In this document: piece by piece, positions 1-5,012 of the stretch
Layout: every line of letters starts with the position of its first letter
Numbering within the stretch: position 1 is the first letter of the stretch
Assembly: GCA_943331145.2 (NCBI GenBank)
Contig: CALQKL020000173.1
Span: 1-5,012, forward strand
Source of the DNA: Chitinophaga pinensis
GTDB lineage: Bacteria; Bacteroidota; Bacteroidia; Chitinophagales; Chitinophagaceae
Direction of reading: 5' to 3'
DNA: 5,012 nucleotides
Position numbers and translations under genes: made by a program
Notes under the pieces: model-generated
The model's database searches: none
The model's input: the letters and a program-made list of their open reading frames with translations, nothing else
What the model was told of the DNA's origin: nothing

Positions 1-103
1 CTCCTGTTGTTGCTGTTCCTGCTGGTAATGCTGGTACTGAATAACGATACACTCTGTTTCCACATGCATTCGTAATCAATGGCGTAATCGTAATCGCTGT
101 TGG
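1..103 (-). repeat. PKD/Ig-like repeat 3, cut by window edge (residues 1497-1530 and on)
   Basis: The repeat begins PTAITITPLITNACGNRVYRY, the same as repeat 2 except Ala for Ile before Cys, then continues SVPALPAGTATTG where the window stops. The array therefore continues to the left, with an unknown number of further copies. Confidence 0.75.
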
Positions 104-3100
104 TGCCGCTGGTACATTTAATGCTGTATTATTAAGTTTAGCCGCTTTCGTCAAACTATTGCCACAAACTGATGTATAGTAGAACTTGATGCTATCGCCT
201 GTTAACGCTGCTGCATTGCTTGTATAGCTTACTACTATCTTCTGACTGTTTACATCTCCTGAATCTATCGTTGCATTTAAGCCTAAGCTTCCTACAAATT
301 CCCATACATAACCTGTTGCAGCTACTGCCGTTCCACCTGCTACTGGTAACAATGGTACTGAATAACGATATACTCTATTTCCACATATATTCGTAATCAA
401 TGGCGTAATGGTAATCGCTGTTGGTGCCGCTGGTACATTTAATGCGGCATTATTTAGTTTAGCCGCTTTCGTCAAACTATTACCACAACCACTAAATGCG
501 CTAACTTTTATACTGTCTGTAATTAACGCAGCGGCGTTAGATGTATATTTTACTAGAATAACTCTTGAATTTGAAGCATCTCCAGAATCAATAATTACAT
601 CTCCAACTCCTCCAACAGACGTAGGTAACGTCCATGCATAGCCGTCAGCATTAAGGGTTGTTGACGCAGCATATCTGTATACCCTTTCGCCACATGTATT
701 GTTTACAAGTGTTTGGGTAATTGATGATGGCGCTAATGGTTTGTTATTGTCGACTACAAGTATCAATACTTTAATAGAATCGCAACCTACAGCGTTTGTT
801 AAGATTGCCGAGTATGTTCCCGAGGTAGAATAACTACTTCCGTTCCACGTAAATGGCAGACTATTAGAGCATATATTTATGGTAGTTGTGTCCTTGGTTT
901 TATCTAAAATGGTTACCTCAAATGTTAATGTACTGTCATTGCCATTAGATGTATTGTATGTATGAGCATAAGATCCGGATGTCACAATGGTATCACCCCA
1001 TGGCAATACATAAGCTTCACAAGCTGATACCAAACTTATCACTTGCTTTCTTTTCATAACGCTTACTCTGTTTTGATTTGCGTAATCTACGAACGTAATG
1101 TAAGGCATATCAGCGTTGTCAAGTTGTAATGCGTTTAATGAAAGTTGTCCATTCAAAAACCCTCTATCCCCCTCAAATGCCCAACCGTTTGAAGTCTTTT
1201 TTAGTACAGACCCATTATTCAAATAGGTTGCATCAATAAATGATACCCAAGGTTTATTTTGGCTGTCAAATTGTAAACTTGGTATAAAAGAATGACCTTT
1301 AGAAAACCTATCTGATTTATCATTGATTACCCAATTGGTTCCATTAAATTTATACATTGTCAATCTTTCATGATAGTCATCAAATTGAAACAAAATGTAT
1401 GGCACTCCATTTTTATCCATTTTTATTGTTGGGTAATAAATGCCCCTTTGCGCGTTAGTAAAATTCAACAATCCTACAGGTTCCCAATTTATTCCATTAT
1501 ATTTTCTTACAGATGCTTGCGGATACAATGGCAACGCGCTGCTATAGGCAACATAAACGATGTTGTTGATCCTATCCACATCTAATGTTGCGTAGTTTGT
1601 TGTTGCCGTGTCTACAATGCCCATATTTTCAACTATTGAGCCGTTGTAACGATATACACGTTGAGTCCTAAATGCCCCCGAAACTATAGAAGACAGTACA
1701 TAAATATTATTTTGATTGTCAACTGCCATAGGAATATTGGAACTATTATTATATGGAATCCCAGTTGCAATTGTAGACCATGAATTTGAGTTTTGATTAT
1801 ATTTTCTCATCATCATCAATCCATTATTGGACGAGTCTAAAAAAGCAATTACGGGTTGATTATCTGTTCCAATAACCATATTCGCATACGTTGATTTTCC
1901 TGTTGTTCCACCTATTCCAGAGACATTGGCATATTCATCACCTAAATTAATCCAATTGTTTCCATCCCATTTTTTTACCCCTATCCTAAGCATACTATCA
2001 ACAAAAATTACATGAGGTACATTTGTGGGTGACATTGTCATATTAGATGAAAAAACCTTTGTTTCTGAAAAGCCTGGATTACCTACATACTCCCATGTGT
2101 TATTATTAAAAACTGGGCGCGTATATGAAAACAAAGATGAAACCGAACTGCCAATTCTAAATGGTAAACTTGTATCCTTATTATAATGTCCAATCCAAAC
2201 ACGCTGTTGCGTATCAGAATCTATTACAAAACTATCTATTGCATTTTGATTGTTTTCGTAACCTAAAACTGGTGTCCAACCACCAAGGCTTGTACCCGTA
2301 ATGGTTACCATTGTTCCAAATGTTCCAGAGGTAGGCGATATGTTGGTTATTTCTATCGGAGGAACAAATGTAGCTCGTTCATAAATTTGACGTTGATATT
2401 GAGCTTGAGTCAATGCGCCACCTTGATAACCATAATGTAGCCAAAAAGACTTTGCGTTTGCATCGTACCTATTACTAAATCGATTTTGATTATAATAATG
2501 TCCTGTGGCTCCGGGGTAAAAAGTAAAACCGCCTGGGTTGTCCGTTGTCATAAAACCTGACGATGGAGCAAAGATTGCGGCACTTGTTCCACTCCAATTT
2601 ACAAGATGGTTATCTGCATCTACCGAAAACTGGAATGCATAACCAACAGATGCCAAATCACCCAATGTCATTTCGTAACGATCCAATGAAACCCGATTTA
2701 TAATTTTGGTTTGATTCATTAATCTTGAAGCTGTAGGATGAAAGAAATAGCCTTCCGCTTGATAAGATCCTGATAAATCTGATCTCTGCTGTGTTGACCT
2801 TAGTTTTCTGCAACCAATCCTGCCATCACTTTGATCTATGTATACCATAAGGGGACGTCCGCTTGAATCCAATTGGAAATCAACTTGCCTATTTAATGTG
2901 TTAATTCCACACCTATTACCAACAAATTCCCAATTGCCAGAAGCCAATTGCCTAATGACAGAAATCCTATTCGCATAGCTTCCATCTTGAAAAGAGATTA
3001 CAGGTAGATTATTTGCATCAAAAACAATACTTGGATTATAAGACCTTCCTCCGCTGAATTTATCAGATCCCGTTTTGTTCCAAATTGCATTCTGAAATCT

Positions 3101-4591
3101 AAAAAGGGATAACCTTTCAAACCCGTCATCATCTTGAAGCAAAACAAATGGAACTCCATTACGATCTATTTTTATAGTTGGATAGTATGCTCCATAAAAT
3201 CCTGTAGAAAAATTTGTGTTGCCAATGGTTGTCCAATTACTGAATTGATAACTACGTACACTCGCTTGTCCGGTCGTTGAACTAATATAAGCAATGTAAA
3301 TATTTTGGGTTAACCGATCTATGTCCATACTTATAAAATTTGCAGCACCGCTAACGGCTTCTCCCAAGTTTGTCCATGCATTAAATGGATTGTCTACAAC
3401 TCTTGGATATTTATATACCGACGCCGAATAACCCAAGGATGGAATGCTGACACTGGATAAAACATAAATATTACCCAATGCATCTGTACCCAATTGTATT
3501 TTTCCTGCCAAAACATGTGTTGCTACACCTCCAGTACCAAGTGTTGTCCACAATCCATTGATTCTTTTTTTAACTACAATCAAATTGGATAAAGCAGAGT
3601 CTACATAAGCAATCACCGGCTCTCCTTCTGGCGTAGTTGTTATGGATAAAGAAGATGCTTTTGCACCGGAAATATTTATGTCCGATGAAGTAGAAAGCCA
3701 ACTTCCTTTATCATATTGTGCGAAAATAATGTTCGATAATGAATCAATAGTAGCCACAAACTGAACTCCTGAAGTTGTAATTGCAGAAGTTACTTCACGC
3801 ATATTTCCTTGTGTTGGAAAAATTGTACCCGTTCCCATTGAATGCCAAAGCGTGTCTATAATCGTAGGTCTTGTGTACTTGAAATTATAATCTGCAGAGT
3901 CTGAACCTACGTAAAGTCTATATGCTCCCGATTGATTTGCAGATCCAACCCATAAACGAATCTGAGTATCTGAATCAATATGAAAACTATCAACAAGACT
4001 TGGAGCAGATCTAAAATAAGGAATCATGTCTGTAAATCCTGACCCCGTGATGGTAATTGGCGTTTTGAATGTTCCAATAGTATCACTTATGCTCGTAATG
4101 TTTTGAGTTATAATCAACTGCAATTTTTCATATACTTGACGCTGATACTGACTTTCTGAAGTTGCCCCTGATTGATACCCATAATGCAACCAAAAGGTTT
4201 TAGTAATCGGGTCATATCTATTGTTGTATGTGTTGTGAACGTACCCCGAGGTTAAGCCTGGATAAAAAGAAAAACCGCCTAAATTATCTGCACTCATAAA
4301 TCCACTCTGAGGACTGCCTGGTGTAGCACCTGCAGCAGCCCAGTTTACCAAATTGTTTGAAGCATTAATTTCAAACGTAAACTGAAAATTACTTCCACCC
4401 AAATCACCCAAAAAAACTTGATACCGATTCGTACTAATTTGGGTTATCGTCTTTGTAGCGCTCATCATCCTTCCAGCTGTTGGATGAAAGAAATAACCTG
4501 TAGAAGCATAATTGTCCTGTAGGTTTTGACTTTGAGAAAATAACGAAACAGATAATAATAAAAGAAAGCAGGCAAGCAAAATGTTTTTCAT
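1..4591 (-). CDS. Giant secreted multi-domain repeat protein (twin propeller, PKD-like), C-terminus beyond window
   Basis: This frame is open for 1530 codons from ATG 4591 to the window edge with no stop or frameshift. The ATG is the first possible start, because an in-frame TAA lies 15 nt upstream (4606-4604), and it is followed directly by a signal peptide. Domain order is: signal peptide (1-21); aromatic-rich domain A (28-158); IPT/TIG-like domain (164-240); seven propeller-like blades (247-601); a second A domain (610-741); a second IPT/TIG (748-824); seven more blades (831-1182); two Cys modules (1190-1281); PKD-like repeats (1288 to the edge). No catalytic motif is visible, so a binding or adhesive surface role is inferred. 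The upstream neighbour carries a T9SS sorting domain, and proteins of this build in Bacteroidota usually end in one, so T9SS export is likely but not shown. There is no Shine-Dalgarno sequence, which is normal for the phylum. The specific ligand and gene name are unknown to me. Confidence 0.95.
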   Translation of the reverse strand, partial: MKNILLACFLLLLSVSLFSQSQNLQDNYASTGYFFHPTAGRMMSATKTITQISTNRYQVFLGDLGGSNFQFTFEINASNNLVNWAAAGATPGSPQSGFMSADNLGGFSFYPGLTSGYVHNTYNNRYDPITKTFWLHYGYQSGATSESQYQRQVYEKLQLIITQNITSISDTIGTFKTPITITGSGFTDMIPYFRSAPSLVDSFHIDSDTQIRLWVGSANQSGAYRLYVGSDSADYNFKYTRPTIIDTLWHSMGTGTIFPTQGNMREVTSAITTSGVQFVATIDSLSNIIFAQYDKGSWLSTSSDINISGAKASSLSITTTPEGEPVIAYVDSALSNLIVVKKRINGLWTTLGTGGVATHVLAGKIQLGTDALGNIYVLSSVSIPSLGYSASVYKYPRVVDNPFNAWTNLGEAVSGAANFISMDIDRLTQNIYIAYISSTTGQASVRSYQFSNWTTIGNTNFSTGFYGAYYPTIKIDRNGVPFVLLQDDDGFERLSLFRFQNAIWNKTGSDKFSGGRSYNPSIVFDANNLPVISFQDGSYANRISVIRQLASGNWEFVGNRCGINTLNRQVDFQLDSSGRPLMVYIDQSDGRIGCRKLRSTQQRSDLSGSYQAEGYFFHPTASRLMNQTKIINRVSLDRYEMTLGDLASVGYAFQFSVDADNHLVNWSGTSAAIFAPSSGFMTTDNPGGFTFYPGATGHYYNQNRFSNRYDANAKSFWLHYGYQGGALTQAQYQRQIYERATFVPPIEITNISPTSGTFGTMVTITGTSLGGWTPVLGYENNQNAIDSFVIDSDTQQRVWIGHYNKDTSLPFRIGSSVSSLFSYTRPVFNNNTWEYVGNPGFSETKVFSSNMTMSPTNVPHVIFVDSMLRIGVKKWDGNNWINLGDEYANVSGIGGTTGKSTYANMVIGTDNQPVIAFLDSSNNGLMMMRKYNQNSNSWSTIATGIPYNNSSNIPMAVDNQNNIYVLSSIVSGAFRTQRVYRYNGSIVENMGIVDTATTNYATLDVDRINNIVYVAYSSALPLYPQASVRKYNGINWEPVGLLNFTNAQRGIYYPTIKMDKNGVPYILFQFDDYHERLTMYKFNGTNWVINDKSDRFSKGHSFIPSLQFDSQNKPWVSFIDATYLNNGSVLKKTSNGWAFEGDRGFLNGQLSLNALQLDNADMPYITFVDYANQNRVSVMKRKQVISLVSACEAYVLPWGDTIVTSGSYAHTYNTSNGNDSTLTFEVTILDKTKDTTTINICSNSLPFTWNGSSYSTSGTYSAILTNAVGCDSIKVLILVVDNNKPLAPSSITQTLVNNTCGERVYRYAASTTLNADGYAWTLPTSVGGVGDVIIDSGDASNSRVILVKYTSNAAALITDSIKVSAFSGCGNSLTKAAKLNNAALNVPAAPTAITITPLITNICGNRVYRYSVPLLPVAGGTAVAATGYVWEFVGSLGLNATIDSGDVNSQKIVVSYTSNAAALTGDSIKFYYTSVCGNSLTKAAKLNNTALNVPAAPTAITITPLITNACGNRVYRYSVPALPAGTATTG
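33..167. repeat. Near-identical 135-bp direct repeat, copy 1 (period 321 bp)
   Basis: This segment and 354-488 align without gaps, with about nine differences by direct comparison. It spans the junction between PKD-like repeats 2 and 3 in the reading frame. Such DNA-level identity is far higher than between the other domains of the gene and implies recent duplication or gene conversion. Confidence 0.9.
104..424 (-). repeat. PKD/Ig-like repeat 2 (residues 1390-1496)
   Basis: A 107-residue repeat with the same landmarks: C1403-G-N-R-V-Y-R-Y, GYVWEFVG, IDSGD, IVVSYTSNAAAL, DSIKF and C1476-GNSLTKAAKLNN. It is five residues longer than repeat 1, the extra being in the loop before Y-V-W. Its ends are shared almost unchanged with its neighbours, so it belongs to a recently amplified array. 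Confidence 0.78.
354..488. repeat. Near-identical 135-bp direct repeat, copy 2
   Basis: This is the partner of 33-167, exactly 321 bp (107 codons) away, so unequal crossing-over between the two would keep the reading frame. It spans the junction between PKD-like repeats 1 and 2. Confidence 0.9.
425..730 (-). repeat. PKD/Ig-like repeat 1 (residues 1288-1389)
   Basis: This is the first of the stalk repeats and the most diverged. It runs from PSSITQTLVNNTCGERVYRY through GYAWTLP, an IIDSGDASNSRVILVKYTSN strand pair and DSIKV to GCGNSLTKAAKLNN. The layout of Cys near the start, Y-x-W in the middle, D-S-G-D, D-S-I-K and C-G-N-S near the end matches PKD-like Ig domains of Bacteroidota surface proteins (PKD_6-like). 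A C1300-C1369 disulfide is plausible. Confidence 0.75.
749..1024 (-). other. Two Cys-containing GCDS-type adhesin modules (residues 1190-1281)
   Basis: The second module (C1241 to V1280) has the pattern CSNSLPFTWNG, SGTYSAILTNAVGCDSIKVL, which is very common in tandem in large Bacteroidota surface proteins. The first (C1191 to L1229) is a diverged copy: ACEAYVLPWGD, TSGSYAHTYNTSNGNDS. In it the second Cys is replaced by Asn (G-N-D-S for G-C-D-S). These are small beta-rich spacer modules linking the propeller head to the PKD-like stalk. Confidence 0.7.
1046..2101 (-). other. Seven-bladed propeller-like repeat array 2 (residues 831-1182)
   Basis: Seven repeats again, starting at W833, W880, W938, V987, W1036, W1087 and W1137 (spacings 47, 58, 49, 49, 51, 50). 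Only blade 4 lacks the leading Trp. The clearest blade is the fifth, with W-E-P-V-G, a GIYYPTIKMDKNGVPYILF stretch and RLTMYKFNG. As in array 1 one blade is about 58 residues long, but here it is blade 2 rather than blade 3. No Asp-box or obvious catalytic residues are present. Confidence 0.75.
2120..2350 (-). other. IPT/TIG-like Ig-fold domain 2 (residues 748-824)
   Basis: The segment ITNISPTSGTFGTMVTITG (748-766) is a textbook IPT/TIG opening, with the SPTSG turn and the G-T-x-V-T-I-T-G strand intact. It is a better match than copy 1 and so supports that call. It contains SFVIDSDTQQRVWIG and closes at YTRP, at the same spacing as copy 1. Confidence 0.85.
2369..2764 (-). other. Domain A copy 2 (residues 610-741)
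   Basis: This repeats domain A with conserved GYFFHPTA (614-621), RYEMTLGDL, HLVNW, SGFM, NPGGFTFYPG, SNRYDANAKSFWLHYGYQ and QYQRQIYER. The aromatic residues and the W-L-H-Y-G-Y core (717-722) are kept, while most loop residues differ from copy 1. That suggests the aromatic core and the final strand are structurally or functionally constrained. Confidence 0.55.
2789..3853 (-). other. Seven-bladed propeller-like repeat array 1 (residues 247-601)
   Basis: Seven repeats of about 50 residues start at W249, W298, W348, W406, W453, W504 and W554 (spacings 49, 50, 58, 47, 51, 50). The repeat pattern is W-x-x-x-G, a loop often containing FS-x-G, a strand ending in D-x-x-G/N-x-P-x-V/I, a short Asp-containing turn, then S-V/L-x-x-x-x. 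Seven regular four-strand-like units are what a seven-bladed beta-propeller would give. They lack the canonical Asp-box (S-x-D-x-G-x-T-W), so they are not classical BNR sialidase repeats. Function is probably ligand binding or scaffolding. Confidence 0.75.
3872..4102 (-). other. IPT/TIG-like Ig-fold domain 1 (residues 164-240)
   Basis: The start NITSISDTIGTFKTPITITG followed by SGF (184-186) matches the opening of IPT/TIG domains (I-x-S-x-S-P-x-x-G-x-x-G-x-x-V-T-I-x-G-x-x-F). The usual Pro of the SP-x-x-G turn is Asp here. It continues through SFHIDSDTQIRLWVG and ends at YTRP, just before the first blade. The domain probably acts as a rigid spacer between domain A and the propeller. Confidence 0.72.
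4118..4510 (-). other. Domain A copy 1: aromatic-rich domain of unassigned family (residues 28-158)
   Basis: About 130 residues rich in Tyr, Phe and Trp. Motifs in order are GYFFHPTA (32-39), a TKTIT-x5-RYQVFLGDLG strand pair, NNLVNW, SGFM and GGFSFYPG, then NNRYDPITKTFWLHYGYQ and QYQRQVYEKL at the end. The ending (YDP-x-TKTF-x-L-x-Y-x-Y) resembles the C-terminal part of the DUF1735/DUF4361-type beta-sandwich domains of Bacteroidota surface glycan-binding proteins. That is only a motif resemblance; I cannot assign a family. The fold is probably all-beta. Confidence 0.55.
4529..4591 (-). other. Sec signal peptide (residues 1-21)
   Basis: The N-terminus has a short basic region (M1, K2, N3), a hydrophobic core rich in Leu (residues 4-18) and then small or polar residues (SQSQ, 19-22). 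Cleavage is plausible after S19 or S21. This is a standard Sec/signal peptidase I type leader and fits export to the periplasm before T9SS transport. C8 sits in LLAC, but it is too near the N-terminus for a normal lipobox. Confidence 0.85.
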
Positions 4592-4622
4592 AATAAATTG
4601 GGATTAATGGAAATAAAGATTT

Positions 4623-4641
4623 TGAAAATCATCGATTTTCA
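4623..4641 (-). promoter_or_regulatory. 8-bp hairpin or operator-like inverted repeat in the leader of the large gene
   Basis: TGAAAATC and GATTTTCA form a perfect 8-bp inverted repeat around a 3-nt centre, 32-50 nt upstream of ATG 4591. It could be a leader hairpin or a protein-binding site. No U-tract follows in either direction, so it is not a terminator. The role is unknown. Confidence 0.4.
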
Positions 4642-4660
4642 TGTTATAATATTACTTGTG

Positions 4661-4668
4661 CAAAGTAG
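4661..4668 (-). promoter_or_regulatory. Possible -7 element for the large gene
   Basis: On the minus strand CTACTTTG contains TA-x-TTTG, one base short of the Bacteroidota -7 consensus TA-x-x-TTTG. It would place transcription start near 4654 and give a leader of about 60 nt containing the hairpin at 4623-4641. No convincing -33 TTTG is seen at the right distance, so this is a weak call. Confidence 0.25.
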
Positions 4669-4686
4669 AGTTTGTAAACGAAAAAG

Positions 4687-4710
4687 AAAATACCTACATG
4701 TTGGTATTTT
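4687..4710. promoter_or_regulatory. 24-bp AT-rich palindrome upstream of the large gene
   Basis: The arms AAAATACC and GGTATTTT are perfectly complementary and flank TACATGTT, whose inner ACATGT is itself palindromic. Only one T-T pair breaks the full symmetry. It lies just upstream of the candidate promoter, a fitting place for a dimeric regulator. On the minus strand it is followed by TTTTCTTTTT on one side, so a weak terminator is the alternative reading. Confidence 0.35.
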
Positions 4711-4786
4711 TAAAAAGAGAAAATCGCTTAATAATATCAATCCCCATTAGTGGATGCGGGATATTGGGTACTAAAAATTCGAAACA

Positions 4787-4823
4787 AAAAAATCCCGGCT
4801 GCATTTCGCAACCGGGATTTTTT
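4787..4823 (-). terminator. Rho-independent terminator of the upstream gene (symmetrical, probably bidirectional)
   Basis: The minus strand reads CCGG-x-TGC, a 5-nt loop, GCA-x-CCGG, within longer arms AAAAAATCCCGG and CCGGGATTTTTT. The stem is GC-rich with a single internal mismatch and is followed by a run of seven T on the minus strand. It begins about 60 nt after the stop of the upstream gene. T-rich sequence also follows on the plus strand, so it could stop transcription both ways. It separates the two genes into different transcription units. Confidence 0.9.
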
Positions 4824-4832
4824 ATATTTTTA

Positions 4833-4860
4833 GTAGGGGTTGAAAATCTTCAACCCTTAC
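4833..4860 (-). other. 12-bp stem-loop in the 3' untranslated region of the upstream gene
   Basis: GTAGGGGTTGAA and TTCAACCCTTAC pair over 12 positions with one G-T wobble (plus-strand reading) around a 4-nt loop, AATC. It begins 23 nt after the TAG stop and ends 9 nt before the terminator arms. No T-run follows it directly, so it is not itself a normal terminator. It may protect the mRNA 3' end or be a remnant repeat. Confidence 0.6.
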
Positions 4861-4883
4861 ACCAACCTCTTGAACCTTATCTA

Positions 4884-5012
4884 CTAAAACTTCATCACCC
4901 TTACCGTCTTCACTTCCTTACCTTGTCTTACCTCTAGCATGTAAGCACCCGCTTTCAAATCCGCACCTAAGTTCACATTTGAATTCGATGATACTTTTAC
5001 ACGCTTAATAAA
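4884..5012 (-). CDS. 3' end of an upstream gene: T9SS type A sorting domain-containing protein
   Basis: The last 42 codons and a TAG stop of a gene entering from the right. The peptide ends with NVNLGADLKAGAYMLEVRQG (residues 12-31 of the visible part) and then KEVKTVRVMKF. This is the classical end of the type A C-terminal domain recognised by the Bacteroidota type IX secretion system: a final G-x-Y-x-L-x-V strand, a turn with QGK, and a basic V-x-V-x-K last strand. Family knowledge says this domain directs a signal-peptide-bearing protein through the outer membrane and is usually removed or linked to a surface lipopolysaccharide. What the rest of the protein does is outside the window. A strong terminator follows, so it is not co-transcribed with the next gene in any obvious way. 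Confidence 0.85.
   Translation of the reverse strand, partial: FIKRVKVSSNSNVNLGADLKAGAYMLEVRQGKEVKTVRVMKF

Larger units (their letters stand above)
1046..2764 (-). repeat. Large duplicated unit, copy 2 (residues 610-1182)
   Basis: This is the second copy of the domain A, IPT/TIG and seven-blade block. It starts about eight residues after the first copy ends, with a short polar linker (STQQRSDLSGS, 599-609) between them. All three parts are present in the same order and at nearly the same length, so the whole 1.7-kb segment was duplicated as one piece and has since diverged by substitution and small indels. Confidence 0.9.
2789..4510 (-). repeat. Large duplicated unit, copy 1 (residues 28-601)
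   Basis: This is the first of two tandem copies of a three-domain block: domain A, IPT/TIG-like domain and seven-blade array. The equivalent residues G32 and G614 are 582 apart, and the last blades end 584 apart, so the copies have stayed nearly collinear. Shared landmarks are GYFFHPTA, SGFM, FYPG, NRYD, FWLHYGYQ, QYQRQ, IDSDTQ, YTRP and, late in the array, the PTIK-D-NGVP stretch. By eye domain A is about half identical between copies and the blades less so, indicating an old internal duplication. Confidence 0.9.

Noticed and set aside
1..488. CRISPR-like or transposon repeat
   Set aside because: The 321-bp periodic repeats are in frame and encode PKD-like domains. There are no short repeats with unique spacers, no terminal inverted repeats and no transposase.
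408..641. Plus-strand open frame of 77 codons
   Set aside because: It lies entirely antisense to the PKD-like repeats of the large gene and its sequence is the complement of those repeats. It has no ribosome binding site or independent domain.
1370..1585. Plus-strand open frame of 71 codons
   Set aside because: It is antisense to blades 4-6 of the second propeller array, with no recognisable features. The minus frame is clearly coding there.
1970..1976. Seven-base homopolymers in the coding frame (also near 3565 and 4410) as phase-variation sites
   Set aside because: Runs of seven A/T are expected in AT-rich DNA and are scattered through the gene body rather than near its start. Nothing indicates slippage.
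2789..3853. BNR/sialidase Asp-box repeats
   Set aside because: The blades have no S-x-D-x-G-x-T-W motif, so a sialidase call is not supported even though a propeller is likely.
4568..4579. Lipobox-like LLAC at residues 5-8 of the large protein
   Set aside because: The Cys would leave only seven residues before it, without a proper hydrophobic core, and the hydrophobic stretch continues beyond it. A signal peptidase I leader fits better.
4656..4937. Plus-strand open frame of 93 codons
   Set aside because: It runs through the palindrome, the terminator and the antisense of the T9SS sorting domain. Its composition reflects those elements and there is no plausible promoter or protein family.

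Overview
The window looks like a stretch of a Bacteroidota chromosome, probably a free-living or environmental Chitinophagaceae- or Flavobacteriia-like member. The evidence is AT-rich DNA, no Shine-Dalgarno sequence before the one visible start codon, a giant multi-domain secreted protein, and a neighbouring gene whose last 42 codons read as a type IX secretion system (T9SS) type A sorting domain. The genus cannot be fixed from the sequence alone.

All coding sequence lies on the minus strand, so transcription runs from high to low coordinates. Positions 5012-4884 hold the 3' end of an upstream gene: its C-terminal sorting domain and stop. A roughly 290-bp intergenic region (4883-4592) follows. 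It contains a 12-bp stem-loop, a strong Rho-independent terminator with U-tracts on both strands, an AT-rich palindrome, a weak Bacteroidota-type -7 element and a small leader hairpin.

From 4591 to the left edge, one uninterrupted reading frame encodes at least 1530 residues of an exported protein. It runs off the window, so its C-terminus is not seen. I translated it completely and found no stop or frameshift. Its order is: signal peptide; a ~583-residue unit (an unclassified ~130-residue aromatic-rich domain, an IPT/TIG-like Ig fold, and a seven-bladed propeller-like repeat array); a second copy of that whole unit; two Cys-containing modules of the GCDS type common in Bacteroidota adhesins; and at least two and a third PKD/Ig-like repeats of 102-107 residues. 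The last two PKD-like repeats are nearly identical at the DNA level.

The likely picture is two independently transcribed, surface-targeted or secreted proteins. The upstream one is demonstrably a T9SS cargo. The large one probably is too, but its sorting domain would lie beyond position 1. The most notable feature is the duplicated three-domain head with two seven-blade arrays. I see no RNA gene, insertion sequence, CRISPR array or plus-strand gene.
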